Origin: Oceanospirillum sanctuarii
GTDB taxonomy: Bacteria > Pseudomonadota > Gammaproteobacteria > Pseudomonadales > Halomonadaceae
Direction: 5' to 3'
Length of the DNA stretch: 64,000 nt
NCBI RefSeq assembly: GCF_002150805.1
Contig: NZ_MTBA01000003.1
Location: 372,001-436,000, forward strand
Position numbers and translations under genes: made by a program. The number at the start of each line of letters is the position of its first letter. Position 1 is the stretch's first letter. Of the stretch, positions 44,496 through 54,696 are shown piece by piece. The notes below the pieces were generated by a model, which did not search any database, was not told the origin of the DNA, and saw nothing but the letters and a program-made list of their open reading frames with translations.

Positions 44496-46010
44496 ATGTC
44501 TTTTTCCCGACGCGTACTGATTGTCGATAACTCGCCGATTTTTCTGAATATTCTGAAAGAAGCGATTATTGCTGAATGCAACTTTATGCCTGAGGTATTC
44601 ACCGCAGCCAGCCACCGGGAAGCGTGCAAACACCTTGAAGAATCCAAGGACTGGTTGGCCGTGATCAGTGGTTATGAGCTAGCCGATGCCCCGCAAGGGG
44701 AGTTCATTGCCAACACGCTGAAGTTCAATATCCCAACCATCGTTCTGACATCATCGCTCAATGCCAGTGATCGGGAAAAGGCCCTAAGCCTCAATATCGT
44801 CGATTACTTCCCGAAAGATATCAATTGCTTCGAGGATGTCGCCCACCTGATCAACCAGCTAAAAGACAATCATCGGCATAAGATTCTGATCGTTGATGAC
44901 TCACCCGCGTTTTGCTCCTTCGCAGAACGCTTGCTGCTGAATCAGAACTATCAGGTAGTGGTCTGCAACAGCTCTGAAAGTGCCCTCAAGATCCTGAGAT
45001 GCACGCCGGATATCAATCTGACCTTGATCGATTACATTCTTCCGGATATGGACGGCAGTAAACTGATCCCCCAGATCCGAAAACTGCGCAATGCAGACAA
45101 ACTACCCATCATTGCCGTATCAGCTTTTAACGAAAAAAACATAGCAGCCCGAATGATTAAAGCAGGAGCCAGTGACTTCCTGCTTAAACCGATCAATCAC
45201 GAAGAGCTTCTGATGCGCATCAGAAACAGCCTGAAACTGGTAAATCAGATCAGACTCTCTGAAAAAGCTCGAAAAGAGGCCGAGATTGCCAATCAGGCCA
45301 AATCCCAACTGCTTTCTCGCATCAGCCACGAACTCAGAACCCCGCTTAACGCCATTCTGGGCTTCAGCCAGCTCCTGAAAGGTGATGGCAATCTGGATAG
45401 TGATCAGACTGACGCTCTGCACGAGATCAATCATGCCAGCCACCATCTGCTACATATGATCAATGAAGTACTGGATCTCAGCCAGATCGAAACAGGACAG
45501 GTCAAGCTCCACCCCGGAAGTGTCAATGTTGCTTGCCTGATTCACGAAACAGCCAGCATGTTTAGCACCATTGCCGGCCAGAAGAATGTGACTCTCGAAT
45601 TGCCGGAACGCTCCGAAGCCAGTGAAGATATGATCACCACAGACCCTCAGCGCCTGAAACAGATACTGATCAACCTGATCAATAATGGCATCAAATACAA
45701 TCGCCCTGATGGCAGACTTCTGATCAGCACAACCACAGATGAACAAAGCATCACTATTCGGGTAAAAGATACCGGCCTAGGTATCCCGAAAGATAAAGCT
45801 GACATGCTGTTTCAACCATTCTCCCGGCTACATGAGCGCACCCATGACATTGAAGGCAGTGGGTTAGGGCTGGCGATCTGCAAGAATTTAGTTGAACTTT
45901 TAAAGGGAGAACTCAAAGTTAACAGCACAGAAGGTGTCGGCAGCACCTTCTCTATTACCCTACCAAAAGAACTCGACTTTAAGACACCGCAACCAGAATA
46001 CTTCATCTAA
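44496..46010 (+). CDS. Cytoplasmic double-receiver hybrid histidine kinase
   Basis: The 504-residue protein has two receiver domains followed by HisKA and HATPase domains, with no membrane segment. Receiver 1 (about residues 6-120) begins VLIVDNSPIF, but the phosphoacceptor Asp is Gly 59 (AVISGYEL). Receiver 2 (about 127-250) is complete, with LTLIDYILPDMDG. The kinase has the His box SRISHELRTPLNAILGF and ATP motifs NLINNGIKYN, DTGLGIP and GSGLGLAI. It lies right after the tRNA cluster; no dedicated partner regulator is adjacent. Confidence 0.93.
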   Translation: MSFSRRVLIVDNSPIFLNILKEAIIAECNFMPEVFTAASHREACKHLEESKDWLAVISGYELADAPQGEFIANTLKFNIPTIVLTSSLNASDREKALSLNIVDYFPKDINCFEDVAHLINQLKDNHRHKILIVDDSPAFCSFAERLLLNQNYQVVVCNSSESALKILRCTPDINLTLIDYILPDMDGSKLIPQIRKLRNADKLPIIAVSAFNEKNIAARMIKAGASDFLLKPINHEELLMRIRNSLKLVNQIRLSEKARKEAEIANQAKSQLLSRISHELRTPLNAILGFSQLLKGDGNLDSDQTDALHEINHASHHLLHMINEVLDLSQIETGQVKLHPGSVNVACLIHETASMFSTIAGQKNVTLELPERSEASEDMITTDPQRLKQILINLINNGIKYNRPDGRLLISTTTDEQSITIRVKDTGLGIPKDKADMLFQPFSRLHERTHDIEGSGLGLAICKNLVELLKGELKVNSTEGVGSTFSITLPKELDFKTPQPEYFI

Positions 46011-46042
46011 CCGTTTCTTCTCGAACCAAACTCACGAACATA

Positions 46043-46072
46043 AAAAAGCCCGGCATTCTTGCCGGGCTTTTG
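46043..46072. terminator. Terminator after the hybrid kinase
   Basis: AAAAGCCCGGCA and TGCCGGGCTTTT pair around TTCT. It separates the kinase from the convergent stator operon, about 30 bp after one stop and 25 bp after the other. Confidence 0.9.
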
Positions 46073-46096
46073 ATAACCAGATAATCCCAAAGACGA

Positions 46097-47017
46097 TCAG
46101 AATACCTCTTCCGGTTTTAACTCAAACACACGCTCTTCGATCTCAAGGTTAATTTCACTACCTTGCGCTTTGGCTTCTTCATTCTGCTCATTAAGGAAAC
46201 TGATTGCGCCATTTTCCTCATTAGCGCCCTGATCAACCACAATCTCTACCCGGCGGTTCTTCGCCCGGCTTTCACGACTGTCATTTGGCACCAGAGGCTT
46301 GGTATCGGCAAAACCAATTACCTTCATGCGGGACGATTCCACCAGATTATCCAGCTCCAGCTCAAAAGCCACTGAAGATGCACGTGCAGAAGATAGATCC
46401 CAGTTAGAACGGAAACGATCAGTATTAATCGGGATATCGTCCGTATGGCCTTCGATTGTGATCTTACCCGGCGTTGCAGCTAAAGCCTGACGAATCTTAT
46501 CCATTACCAGCTCAAACTGCTCGGAGAGCACAGCACTACCCGGAGAGAAAGAGCCTTTTTCTTCCACGCGGATAATAATATTGCGCTTGCGGGACTCAAC
46601 CTGAATCTTGCCCTCCTCAATCTCTTCTTTAAGGATTTTGGCAATCGCTTCCGCATCAGCCTGAGTCTGAGACTCAGTCTCTGTCACCGTAGTAGTATTC
46701 TCAGTTCTAAGATTAGGTTCCAGCTCAGTTGTCATCTGCTGAATTATTTCCAGAGGATTGGGTTCAGGCTTACCTGGAGAGTAATTCTCCATAATCACAC
46801 TAGTACCCATAGGGATATCGTTTGCCTGAATCTGACGCTGAATACCATAGGCTTTGGACAACTCACCTGCCAGACGCTTGAACTTGGTCACATCCATCTC
46901 AGAAAAAGAGAGCAGAAGTACAAAGAAACACATCAGGAGCGACATCAGGTCGGCAAAGGTCATTACCCAGGCGGCAGCCGGTGGGGGGCAGTCGCACTCT
47001 TCTACATCATCACTCAT
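46097..47017 (-). CDS. Flagellar motor stator protein MotB/PomB
   Basis: A 306-residue stator subunit with one transmembrane helix (about residues 18-37) preceded by WVMTFADLM; Asp 23 is the ion-binding residue. The C-terminal OmpA domain (ITIEGHTDDIPI to NRRVEIVVDQ) anchors it to peptidoglycan. The partner gene is of the PomA type, so sodium coupling is likely. ATG at 47017; it follows the MotA gene after 86 bp containing a strong hairpin. Confidence 0.95.
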   Translation of the reverse strand: MSDDVEECDCPPPAAAWVMTFADLMSLLMCFFVLLLSFSEMDVTKFKRLAGELSKAYGIQRQIQANDIPMGTSVIMENYSPGKPEPNPLEIIQQMTTELEPNLRTENTTTVTETESQTQADAEAIAKILKEEIEEGKIQVESRKRNIIIRVEEKGSFSPGSAVLSEQFELVMDKIRQALAATPGKITIEGHTDDIPINTDRFRSNWDLSSARASSVAFELELDNLVESSRMKVIGFADTKPLVPNDSRESRAKNRRVEIVVDQGANEENGAISFLNEQNEEAKAQGSEINLEIEERVFELKPEEVF

Positions 47018-47047
47018 ACTTGAATCCTGAAATACCTAATGCTTCAG

Positions 47048-47074
47048 CTCAGAGCCTGATTAACAGGCTCTGAG
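47048..47074 (-). repeat. 11-bp-stem hairpin between the two stator genes
   Basis: CTCAGAGCCTG and CAGGCTCTGAG flank ATTAA. No T-run follows, so it is not a normal terminator; it may set the relative level or stability of the two messages. Confidence 0.75.
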
Positions 47075-47103
47075 AACACTCCTGTTTATTCCGAAAAACC
47101 GGC

Positions 47104-47880
47104 TTATTCCTGAGCGGGCTGCTCGAAGGTGGCATCATCACGAACCCCTGCTGGCAGATAAGTACGCAACATATCTTCAATAACCCGCGGATTCTGACCT
47201 GACTGAATCGCCAGCAGGGCATCGATGATGATCGACTGAATCTGAGCTTCTTCAGTCATACGCAGGGTCAGCTTATCGGCAATAGGAATCGCAATCATAG
47301 TCGCCAGCATCGCACCATAGAGCGTGGTCAACAGTGCTACCGCCATCGCCGGACCAATGGATTTAGGATCATCCATGTTGGATAGCATCTGAACCAGACC
47401 GATCAGAGTACCAATCATACCCATTGCCGGACCAACATCGCCAATGGAGGTAAACACTTTGGCGCCCCACTTGTGACGCTCTAGGGTCATCGCACGGTCT
47501 TTGCTCAGCATGGTGCGTACAACTTCACGGTCCTGACCATCAACCAGCAGCTGCATGCCGTTTTTCAGGTACTTGTTATCAACCTCTTTATCTTCCAGCG
47601 CCAACAAGCCACCTTTTCGGGCTACCTGAGCCACATCAACCAGAACACCGATAATCTCTTCGGTTGATTCCAACTTGAACGCAAACGCTTTTGCGGCAAC
47701 CTTAACAGCGCCAAGAAACTGGCCAAGGCTGTACTTTGAAAGAACAACAAACAAGGATCCGCCGATTACAATCAGCAAGGAGGGAATATTGACGAAAATG
47801 ACAGGGTCGCCGCCGAGAATCATTGCCATAGCAACAATACCGATTGCACCGATAATACCAAGCAGGGTAGCTAAATCCAC
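47104..47880 (-). CDS. Flagellar motor stator protein MotA/PomA
   Basis: A 258-residue four-helix stator subunit. The N-terminus MDLATLLGIIGAIGIV and the segment GPAMGMIGTLIGLVQMLSNMDDP are nearly those of Vibrio PomA, the sodium-driven type, rather than E. coli MotA. GTG at 47880 is preceded by AAGGAG. Ion choice is inferred from similarity. It is the first gene of the stator operon. Confidence 0.94.
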   Translation of the reverse strand: MDLATLLGIIGAIGIVAMAMILGGDPVIFVNIPSLLIVIGGSLFVVLSKYSLGQFLGAVKVAAKAFAFKLESTEEIIGVLVDVAQVARKGGLLALEDKEVDNKYLKNGMQLLVDGQDREVVRTMLSKDRAMTLERHKWGAKVFTSIGDVGPAMGMIGTLIGLVQMLSNMDDPKSIGPAMAVALLTTLYGAMLATMIAIPIADKLTLRMTEEAQIQSIIIDALLAIQSGQNPRVIEDMLRTYLPAGVRDDATFEQPAQE

Positions 47881-48227
47881 AGAGAACTCCTTGGTTCCTT
47901 GATACGAAGTTGATGGCTATTACAAGTGATAGCACATAATGCGACTCAGCAAAGCCTTTGTAACATTATGCAACTTTTTAAAATCCTACGCGTATAATAG
48001 CGACTTTTCCTCATCGGTTGAATGGCTTTACCGCAAGAGTTTTGACTCTCTCGCAAGACCTTATTGTTATTTCTCTTATTTAAGTTCGCACCAAAATTAC
48101 AACCCTTTGTTTTCATTAGGGTTTATAATCCTGTTTTTATTCGCGTCTTTTTCGCTATTGAACCAATGGATATTCTCCGGTAACGTCTGCCGGTTTGCGC
48201 TAAGTGGTACATATCGGAGGTTTGGTG
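47881..48227. other. 347-bp divergent intergenic region, no gene
   Basis: It holds two TATAAT-like boxes (47993-47998 and 48124-48129) that could serve xseB on the plus strand, though -35 elements are weak. No ORF or RNA is convincing. Confidence 0.6.
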
Positions 48228-48470
48228 ATGGCTCAACCCAAAGCAAAAGACTTTGCGGGTAAAATGGCCGAATTGGAGCAACTGGTCTCTCAGCTGGAAG
48301 CCGGTGAACTCTCTCTGGAAGAATCTCTGAAGGCCTTTGAAGGCGGTATCCGTCTGATCAGAGACTGCCAGAACAAGCTCAACCAGGCAGAACAAAAAGT
48401 CAGTCTGCTGCTGGAAGAAAACGGCCAACTGACCGAAGCGCCCTTATCGCCACCTACCATTACGGAATAA
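48228..48470 (+). CDS. xseB: Exodeoxyribonuclease VII small subunit
   Basis: An 80-residue helical protein, [31 protein letters not shown] being the family core. The ATG at 48228 follows GGAGG. XseB is a subunit of the ssDNA exonuclease with XseA (not in the window). It lies nine bases before ispA, the common xseB-ispA-dxs order. Confidence 0.96.
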   Translation: MAQPKAKDFAGKMAELEQLVSQLEAGELSLEESLKAFEGGIRLIRDCQNKLNQAEQKVSLLLEENGQLTEAPLSPPTITE

Positions 48471-48479
48471 TAGTTCAAC

Positions 48480-49355
48480 GTGAGCATTCAAGAACACATT
48501 AAACCTCTGATGGAGCGTTCCGACCATCAGCTTGATCAGCTTCTCTCTGCGTCAACTTCAGCTTCCGGCCAACTGCTGGATGCCATGCGCTACAGCGTAT
48601 TTAACGGTGGCAAACGCTTCCGCCCCGTCCTGGCTTATGCCGCGTGTCAGGCAATTACCGGGCAGATCGAAGATGCGGATGCCTCTGCTGCGGCCGTTGA
48701 GCTGATCCATGCTTATTCCCTAGTTCACGATGATCTGCCGGCAATGGACGACGACGATCTGCGTCGAGGCCAACCGACCTGCCATATCAAGTTTGATGAA
48801 GCTACCGCAATTCTGGCAGGGGACGCACTGCAAACTGCCGCCTTTACCGCCCTGCTAAAGCACAACAATCCTGGGCACCTGCCGAAGCTACTGTCAGAAC
48901 TGACTCAGGCAAGCGGCGCATTGGGTATGGTTGCAGGTCAGATGATCGACCTTGCATCCGTTGGCCACACGCTGGATGTCGCCGCTCTGGAAAACATGCA
49001 CCGACACAAGACCGGTGCTCTGATCTGCGCCAGTGTCCGTATGGGCGCTATAGCGGGCAATGCCAGCGAAACGCAGCTGAGCGCTCTGACGACATACGCT
49101 CAGGCACTGGGGCTAGCCTTTCAGGTTCAGGACGACATCCTTGATGTTGAAGGCGACACCAGCACTCTTGGCAAACAGGCCGGGGCTGACGCCGCACTGG
49201 ATAAACCGACTTATCCGGCCTTACTGGGGCTAGAGCAGGCCAAAGCAAAAGCCCATGAACTGGTTGATACAGCCTTGTCCGCATTGGAAGGTTTCGGCCC
49301 GGAAGCCCATCTTTTAAGAGAGCTGGCTCGTTATGTGATTCAGCGTAATCACTAA
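48480..49355 (+). CDS. ispA: Farnesyl diphosphate synthase (polyprenyl synthetase family)
   Basis: IspA makes farnesyl diphosphate from IPP and DMAPP. The 291 residues contain FNGGKRFRPVL, the first Asp-rich motif DDLPAMDDDDLRRG and the second DDILD. GTG at 48480 is the start. It is in the order xseB-ispA-dxs. Confidence 0.97.
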   Translation: MSIQEHIKPLMERSDHQLDQLLSASTSASGQLLDAMRYSVFNGGKRFRPVLAYAACQAITGQIEDADASAAAVELIHAYSLVHDDLPAMDDDDLRRGQPTCHIKFDEATAILAGDALQTAAFTALLKHNNPGHLPKLLSELTQASGALGMVAGQMIDLASVGHTLDVAALENMHRHKTGALICASVRMGAIAGNASETQLSALTTYAQALGLAFQVQDDILDVEGDTSTLGKQAGADAALDKPTYPALLGLEQAKAKAHELVDTALSALEGFGPEAHLLRELARYVIQRNH

Positions 49356-49373
49356 GCGAACCGCACAGAATTT

Positions 49374-51326
49374 ATGCCTATGTCTGACTACACACTGTTT
49401 CAGGAAATTCCGTTAACCCGACCGACCACGCCTTTGCTGGATCAGATCGATCTGCCTGAAGATCTGCGCAAGCTGGATATCAATCAGCTGCCTCAGCTTT
49501 CAAATGAGTTGCGTGAGTTCCTGCTTTACTCTGTGGGTCAGACCGGTGGTCATTTTGGAGCAGGCCTTGGTGTTGTCGAGCTGACTGTAGCCCTGCACTA
49601 TGCCTTTAATACCCCGGACGACCGTCTGATCTGGGATGTTGGTCATCAGGCGTATCCCCACAAGATCCTCACCGGTCGCCGGGAACAGATGCACACCATC
49701 CGTCAGTACGATGGCATTGCGGCATTCCCAAAACGCTCTGAATCAGAATTCGACACTTTTGGTGTTGGTCACTCCAGTACTTCGATCAGTGCCGCTTTAG
49801 GCATGGCTGTAGCCGCCCGCGAACAGGGGCTTAACCGGCACGTTGCTGCGATTATTGGTGATGGCGCTATGACCGCTGGCATGGCTTTTGAAGCCCTGAC
49901 CCACGCCGCTCACGTTGACGCTAATATGCTGGTGATTCTGAACGACAATGAGATGTCGATCTCAGAAAATGTCGGTGGTTTTGCCACCTATCTGGCCAAA
50001 ATTCTCTCCAGCAAGGCTTATACCCGCATGCGGGAGGGCAGTAAAAAAGTACTCTCCAAGCTGCCGATGGCCTGGGAACTGGCCCGCAAGACCGAAGAGC
50101 ATATGAAAGGCATGGTGTCCCCAAGCACCCTGTTCGAAGAGATGGGTTTCCACTATATCGGCCCCATCGACGGTCACGATGTGCATTCTCTGGTCAACAC
50201 GCTGAACAATATTAAGGATCTGAGCGGCCCTCAGTTTCTGCATGTAATCACCCGTAAAGGTAAGCGCTTTGCACCTGCAGAGGCCGACCCAATCGGCTAC
50301 CACGCCATCACTAAACTGGAAAAAGATCACAAGCCGGAAACTAAAGCAGAAGAAACTGAGACAAAACCAGCCTCTAAGCCTGCACCGAAACCAAAATACT
50401 CCAATATTTTTGGTCAATGGCTCTGTGATATGGCTTCTCAGGACGAGCGGCTGATGGGCATCACTCCGGCGATGCGCGAAGGCTCTGATCTGATTGAGTT
50501 TTCCAAACAATACCCTGAGCGCTACTTTGATGTGGCTATCGCCGAACAGCACGCTGTCACTCTGGCGGCAGGTATGGCCTGTGATGGTCTGAAGCCCGTT
50601 GTTGCAATTTACTCAACTTTCCTGCAACGCGGCTATGATCAACTGGTTCATGATGTAGCGGTTCAGAATCTGGATGTTCTTTTCGCCATCGACCGTGCAG
50701 GTCTTGTGGGCGAAGATGGCCCGACTCACCACGGCACGCTGGACCTGAGCTTCCTGCGCTGCGTTCCCGGCATGGTAATCATGGCCCCTGCGGATGAAAA
50801 CGAAACCCGCCAGATGCTTTATACCGGTTACCAATATGAAGGACCTGCTGCGGTACGTTATCCACGGGGTACCGGCCCGGGCGTTGAGATTCAGCAGCAG
50901 ATGACCGCACTGCCTATCGGCAAGGCAGAAAAGCGCTTGTCGGGCACGGCAAATGATCAGAGCAAAAAGGTCGCGATTCTGGCTTTCGGTTCTATGGTTG
51001 CTCCCGCCCAGCAGGTTGCTGAAAAGAACGGCTATGGCCTGATCAATATGCGCTTTGTTAAGCCTTTGGATCAGAACGCGATTCTTGACGCTGCTAAAGA
51101 GTACGATCTGCTGGTAACTATCGAAGAGAATGCGATTTCCGGCGGAGCAGGTAGCAGTATCACCGAACTGCTGATGCAGGAAGCGGTAATCAAACCGGTG
51201 CTGAATCTCGGCTTACCGGATCGCTGGGTTGATCAGGGCAGTCCGGCTCAACTGTTAAGTGAATGCGGACTGGATGCTGAAGGCATTGAAGCCAGCATTC
51301 AGGCCTATCTCGCTAAACTCGGTTGA
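49374..51326 (+). CDS. dxs: 1-deoxy-D-xylulose-5-phosphate synthase
   Basis: Dxs condenses pyruvate and glyceraldehyde 3-phosphate in the first step of the MEP isoprenoid pathway, using thiamin diphosphate. The 650-residue protein is slightly longer than the usual 620-640 because of a Lys/Glu/Pro-rich linker (about residues 325-345) between the ThDP and pyrimidine domains. [14 protein letters not shown] is the ThDP motif. Start ATG at 49374 or 49380, with weak ribosome site. Confidence 0.97.
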   Translation: MPMSDYTLFQEIPLTRPTTPLLDQIDLPEDLRKLDINQLPQLSNELREFLLYSVGQTGGHFGAGLGVVELTVALHYAFNTPDDRLIWDVGHQAYPHKILTGRREQMHTIRQYDGIAAFPKRSESEFDTFGVGHSSTSISAALGMAVAAREQGLNRHVAAIIGDGAMTAGMAFEALTHAAHVDANMLVILNDNEMSISENVGGFATYLAKILSSKAYTRMREGSKKVLSKLPMAWELARKTEEHMKGMVSPSTLFEEMGFHYIGPIDGHDVHSLVNTLNNIKDLSGPQFLHVITRKGKRFAPAEADPIGYHAITKLEKDHKPETKAEETETKPASKPAPKPKYSNIFGQWLCDMASQDERLMGITPAMREGSDLIEFSKQYPERYFDVAIAEQHAVTLAAGMACDGLKPVVAIYSTFLQRGYDQLVHDVAVQNLDVLFAIDRAGLVGEDGPTHHGTLDLSFLRCVPGMVIMAPADENETRQMLYTGYQYEGPAAVRYPRGTGPGVEIQQQMTALPIGKAEKRLSGTANDQSKKVAILAFGSMVAPAQQVAEKNGYGLINMRFVKPLDQNAILDAAKEYDLLVTIEENAISGGAGSSITELLMQEAVIKPVLNLGLPDRWVDQGSPAQLLSECGLDAEGIEASIQAYLAKLG

Positions 51327-51401
51327 ACCTGATTTTTAGCCGAATTCTTTAATCAAACTCTCTTAGCCAAAATCTGCAGCCTCTATCAAAACTGCAGATA
51401 C

Positions 51402-51431
51402 AAAAAAGGATGCCAATTGGCATCCTTTTTT
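51402..51431. terminator. Bidirectional terminator between dxs and ribA
   Basis: AAAAAGGATGCC-AATT-GGCATCCTTTTT is almost a perfect palindrome between convergent genes. Confidence 0.93.
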
Positions 51432-51455
51432 ATTAATGGGATCTGGTCAGTCCAA

Positions 51456-52103
51456 TCAGATATCAACTGGCTTAGTGCGATTGATATCCACATCATCAGC
51501 CTGAGTAAAGTTATCCAGATCCATCATGTGGCCCAGCTTACCGGCTTTAGTCGCCAGATAACCTTCATTATGAGGGTTCATACCCGTCTGGATCGCCACG
51601 CGTTCAGCAACTTCGACACCATAGTTCGCCAGCGCCTTCACTTTACGCGGGTTATTGGTCATCAGACGCACTTTCTGGATACCCAGATGGCTCAGCATCG
51701 GCTGACACATAGTGTACTCACGCATATCCGCACCAAAGCCCAGACGCTCATTGGCTTCAACGGTATCAGCGCCAGCATCCTGAAGATGATAGGCCTTAAT
51801 CTTATTCAACAGGCCGATACCACGACCTTCCTGACGCAGATAAAGCAGCACCCCACGACCTTCCGTTGCGATACGCTTCAGAGCCTCCTGAAGCTGATAA
51901 CCACAGTCACAGCGCATACTGAACAGCGCATCGCCAGTCAGACACTCAGAGTGAACACGGGCCAGTACCGGCTCGCCATCAGAAAAATCCCCCATGGACA
52001 GGGCAACATGATCTTTACCGGTTTCCGGATCTTCGAAGCCGTGCATAGAAAATACTCCCCATGGAGTGGGCAGCTTGGAGGATGCGATAAATGTTACAGA
52101 CAC
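51456..52103 (-). CDS. ribA: GTP cyclohydrolase II
   Basis: RibA opens GTP for riboflavin synthesis. The 215-residue protein has the zinc site C-x10-C-x-C in [29 protein letters not shown] and the substrate motif [13 protein letters not shown] at 52103 is preceded by AGAGGTG. No fused RibB domain is present. Confidence 0.97.
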   Translation of the reverse strand: MSVTFIASSKLPTPWGVFSMHGFEDPETGKDHVALSMGDFSDGEPVLARVHSECLTGDALFSMRCDCGYQLQEALKRIATEGRGVLLYLRQEGRGIGLLNKIKAYHLQDAGADTVEANERLGFGADMREYTMCQPMLSHLGIQKVRLMTNNPRKVKALANYGVEVAERVAIQTGMNPHNEGYLATKAGKLGHMMDLDNFTQADDVDINRTKPVDI

Positions 52104-52356
52104 GGTTCACCTCTACCGGATATCAGAAGGGCACTTATTCTATCAGCGAGTTGACGTTTGTCATCCTTTCAACAACTTAAAACAGTGTTAACCCAAAACT
52201 CGACTTAAGTGCTATTGCTCAATTTTACCTGCAGGAAGTTTGACTTTTATACTAGCGGGAGGGGCTGTCTCCGGTACAATAGGCACAAATACTCCGGCAG
52301 CGGAAACTCTGTTATCCGCAGGCCGATGTCATACGTCTAAACCGGTTTATGAGATC

Positions 52357-53421
52357 ATGACTGAACTGAAAAACGATCGTTTCCTCCGCGCCCTGCTGCG
52401 CCAACCTGTCGATGTAACCCCTGTATGGATGATGCGTCAGGCAGGCCGTTATCTGCCTGAGTACAAAGCGACCCGTGCACAGGCTGGCAGCTTTATGGAT
52501 CTTTGCCGCAATGCCGATCTGGCCTGCGAAGTGACCATTCAGCCTCTGGAGCGTTTCGATCTGGATGCCGCAATCCTGTTTTCCGACATCCTGACGATTC
52601 CGGATGCGATGGATCTTGGTCTCTATTTTGAAGAAGGCGAAGGCCCTAAGTTTAAAAAGACCGTTCGTACCCAAGCAGACGTTGACGCACTGCCAATTCC
52701 CGATGCCAACCGGGATCTGGGCTACGTGATGAATGCGGTATCCACCATTCGCAACGAACTGAACGGTCGCGTACCTCTGATCGGTTTCTCCGGTAGCCCC
52801 TGGACACTGGCCACCTATATGGTTGAAGGCGGTTCCAGCAAAGAATTCCGTCATATCAAAGGCATGCTGTACGGCCAGCCAGACACCCTGCACCAACTGC
52901 TGGATAAACTGGCAGAATCTGTAACCAGCTATCTGAATGCTCAGATCCTTGCGGGTGCTCAGGCGGTTCAGATCTTTGACACCTGGGGCGGAGCACTAAG
53001 CACACCTGCCTATCTGGAATTCTCCCTGAAATACATGGAGCAGATCGTACATGGTCTGATCCGTGAACATGAAGGCCGTAAGATCCCTGTGATCCTGTTC
53101 ACCAAGAATGGCGGTCAGTGGATCGAGCACATTGCTGCAGCGGGTGCTGACGCTGTTGGTCTGGACTGGACCACCGAGCTGGGATCAGTTCGCGCACGCA
53201 CTAAAGGCCGTGTGGCTCTGCAAGGCAATATGGACCCTAATGTGTTGTTCGGTTCCCCTGCCGGTATCAAAGCTGAAGTAGCACGTATTCTGGACAGCTA
53301 CGGTTACGGTAATGGTCACGTATTCAATCTGGGCCATGGCATCAACCAGTTTGCGAACCCTGAGCACGCTAAGGTATTCGTTGATGCCGTTCACGAGCTG
53401 AGTGCGCGTTACCACCAGTAA
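52357..53421 (+). CDS. hemE: Uroporphyrinogen decarboxylase
   Basis: HemE decarboxylates uroporphyrinogen III to coproporphyrinogen in heme synthesis. The 354-residue protein starts [14 protein letters not shown]; the frame is open to 52240 but this start matches the family. [43 protein letters not shown] and QIFDTWGG are typical. A TATACT box at 52248 is a weak candidate promoter. Confidence 0.96.
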   Translation: MTELKNDRFLRALLRQPVDVTPVWMMRQAGRYLPEYKATRAQAGSFMDLCRNADLACEVTIQPLERFDLDAAILFSDILTIPDAMDLGLYFEEGEGPKFKKTVRTQADVDALPIPDANRDLGYVMNAVSTIRNELNGRVPLIGFSGSPWTLATYMVEGGSSKEFRHIKGMLYGQPDTLHQLLDKLAESVTSYLNAQILAGAQAVQIFDTWGGALSTPAYLEFSLKYMEQIVHGLIREHEGRKIPVILFTKNGGQWIEHIAAAGADAVGLDWTTELGSVRARTKGRVALQGNMDPNVLFGSPAGIKAEVARILDSYGYGNGHVFNLGHGINQFANPEHAKVFVDAVHELSARYHQ

Positions 53422-53485
53422 GGCTATCTTTTACTGAAGCAGGGATTTTCCCATCGATCCGGAGCAGATCCGGTAAGGAAGTAGT

Positions 53486-53842
53486 ATGAACACAGACACG
53501 CGTTCGGAACCAACCTCACATCAGGATCTGCCACCGGAGCACGAACTAACCAGCCTGCAACTTCAGCTGGAAACCCGTGAGCGTCTGGTTCGGCTTGAAG
53601 AGGAAAATCGTCATCTGCGGGAACGGGTGACCGATCTCAACGACAAGCAAAAGCGGCTGCGCCAAAGCTTCGACGATGAACGGGCTGCGAGTCAGCAACA
53701 GCTGAATGACAGAGCCGGTAAACTGGGACTAAGAATCGACACCCTGAGCCGGCGTCTGGATCGGTTATTCAGCTTCTGGATGGTCTCAACCATGCTACTG
53801 ATGCTCTTTGCCGTTGCTATCATGTTTAAGGCTGGTCACTGA
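53486..53842 (+). CDS. Coiled-coil protein with C-terminal membrane helix, unknown
   Basis: A 118-residue protein: a Pro/Ser-rich start, a coiled coil of about residues 24-90 (Glu/Arg/Leu-rich) and one C-terminal membrane helix (about 94-113, FWMVSTMLLMLFAVAIMF). The N-terminus would be cytoplasmic. GGTAAGGAAG precedes the ATG. No family recognised. It follows hemE by 64 bp and may share its transcript, ending at the terminator at 53893. Confidence 0.8.
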   Translation: MNTDTRSEPTSHQDLPPEHELTSLQLQLETRERLVRLEEENRHLRERVTDLNDKQKRLRQSFDDERAASQQQLNDRAGKLGLRIDTLSRRLDRLFSFWMVSTMLLMLFAVAIMFKAGH

Positions 53843-53892
53843 GTCTTCGCTATAGCGTTAAGCATTAGTAAAGAAGCGAATGTAAAGAAGCC

Positions 53893-53932
53893 AAAAACCG
53901 CGATACTGCAGAGAGCAGATCGCGGTTTTTTA
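53893..53932. terminator. Terminator after the coiled-coil gene
   Basis: AAAAACCGCGAT and ATCGCGGTTTTT form a 12-bp stem between convergent genes. Confidence 0.9.
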
Positions 53933-53952
53933 TTATCAGAATGCTTCGGATC

Positions 53953-54540
53953 CTATTTCTCTTTCGGCACCCGCCCCATCAGATAAAACTCGGGGTTTGG
54001 CGGTGTATTGGTCAGACTGACCAAACGATTCGACAAGCCAAAGAAAGCGGTGATTGCGCCTATATCCCAGATATCATCCTGGCTAAAGCCTACCGATTGC
54101 AGCTTCTGCTCCCACTCATCATTCAGTTCGCCCACATCCTGAGAGATATAAAGTGCAAAATCGAGCATAACCCGCTCACGCTCGCTGATATCTGCTGTTT
54201 TGTGATTGATCGCCACCTGATCAGCCACTAAAGCATTTTTACTGTAGATACGAAGAATAGCCCCGTGCGCTACTACACAATAAAGACACTGGTTACGGGA
54301 ACTGGTCGCCACGACGATCATCTCTTTCTCGGCAGGAGTGAGAGTATCGGATTCTCGCTCCATCAAAGCGTCGTGATAATCGAAAAAGGCTCGGGCCTCC
54401 AACGGACGGTGCGCCAGCATAAGAAAAACATTGGGCACAAATCCGGCCTTCTCCTGAACGGTCAAAATACGATCTCTCAGATCATCAGGCAGATGCTCTA
54501 TAGTTTCCGGAACCGGAAAACGACTTAAAAACTGAGCCAT
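53953..54540 (-). CDS. AhpD-like peroxidase-related protein
   Basis: A 195-residue helical protein of the peroxidase-related/carboxymuconolactone decarboxylase group, with the redox CxxC in NQCLYCVVAH and NVFLMLAHRPLEARAFF. Such proteins are alkylhydroperoxidase D-like, but partner and substrate are not known. It is a single gene. Confidence 0.9.
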   Translation of the reverse strand: MAQFLSRFPVPETIEHLPDDLRDRILTVQEKAGFVPNVFLMLAHRPLEARAFFDYHDALMERESDTLTPAEKEMIVVATSSRNQCLYCVVAHGAILRIYSKNALVADQVAINHKTADISERERVMLDFALYISQDVGELNDEWEQKLQSVGFSQDDIWDIGAITAFFGLSNRLVSLTNTPPNPEFYLMGRVPKEK

Positions 54541-54696
54541 GTAATTCTCCTTCTATTGTTAAACGCTTTTTTGTCTTTGTTATTCGTTTTCGGCCTATTT
54601 TGAGGCCTTAGTTATATTTGTATGACAAATACACTAAACAAGCATATCCTGATAAACAAGAGATACGAATGACCTTAAAGTCAGGAGAGAGTCGGA

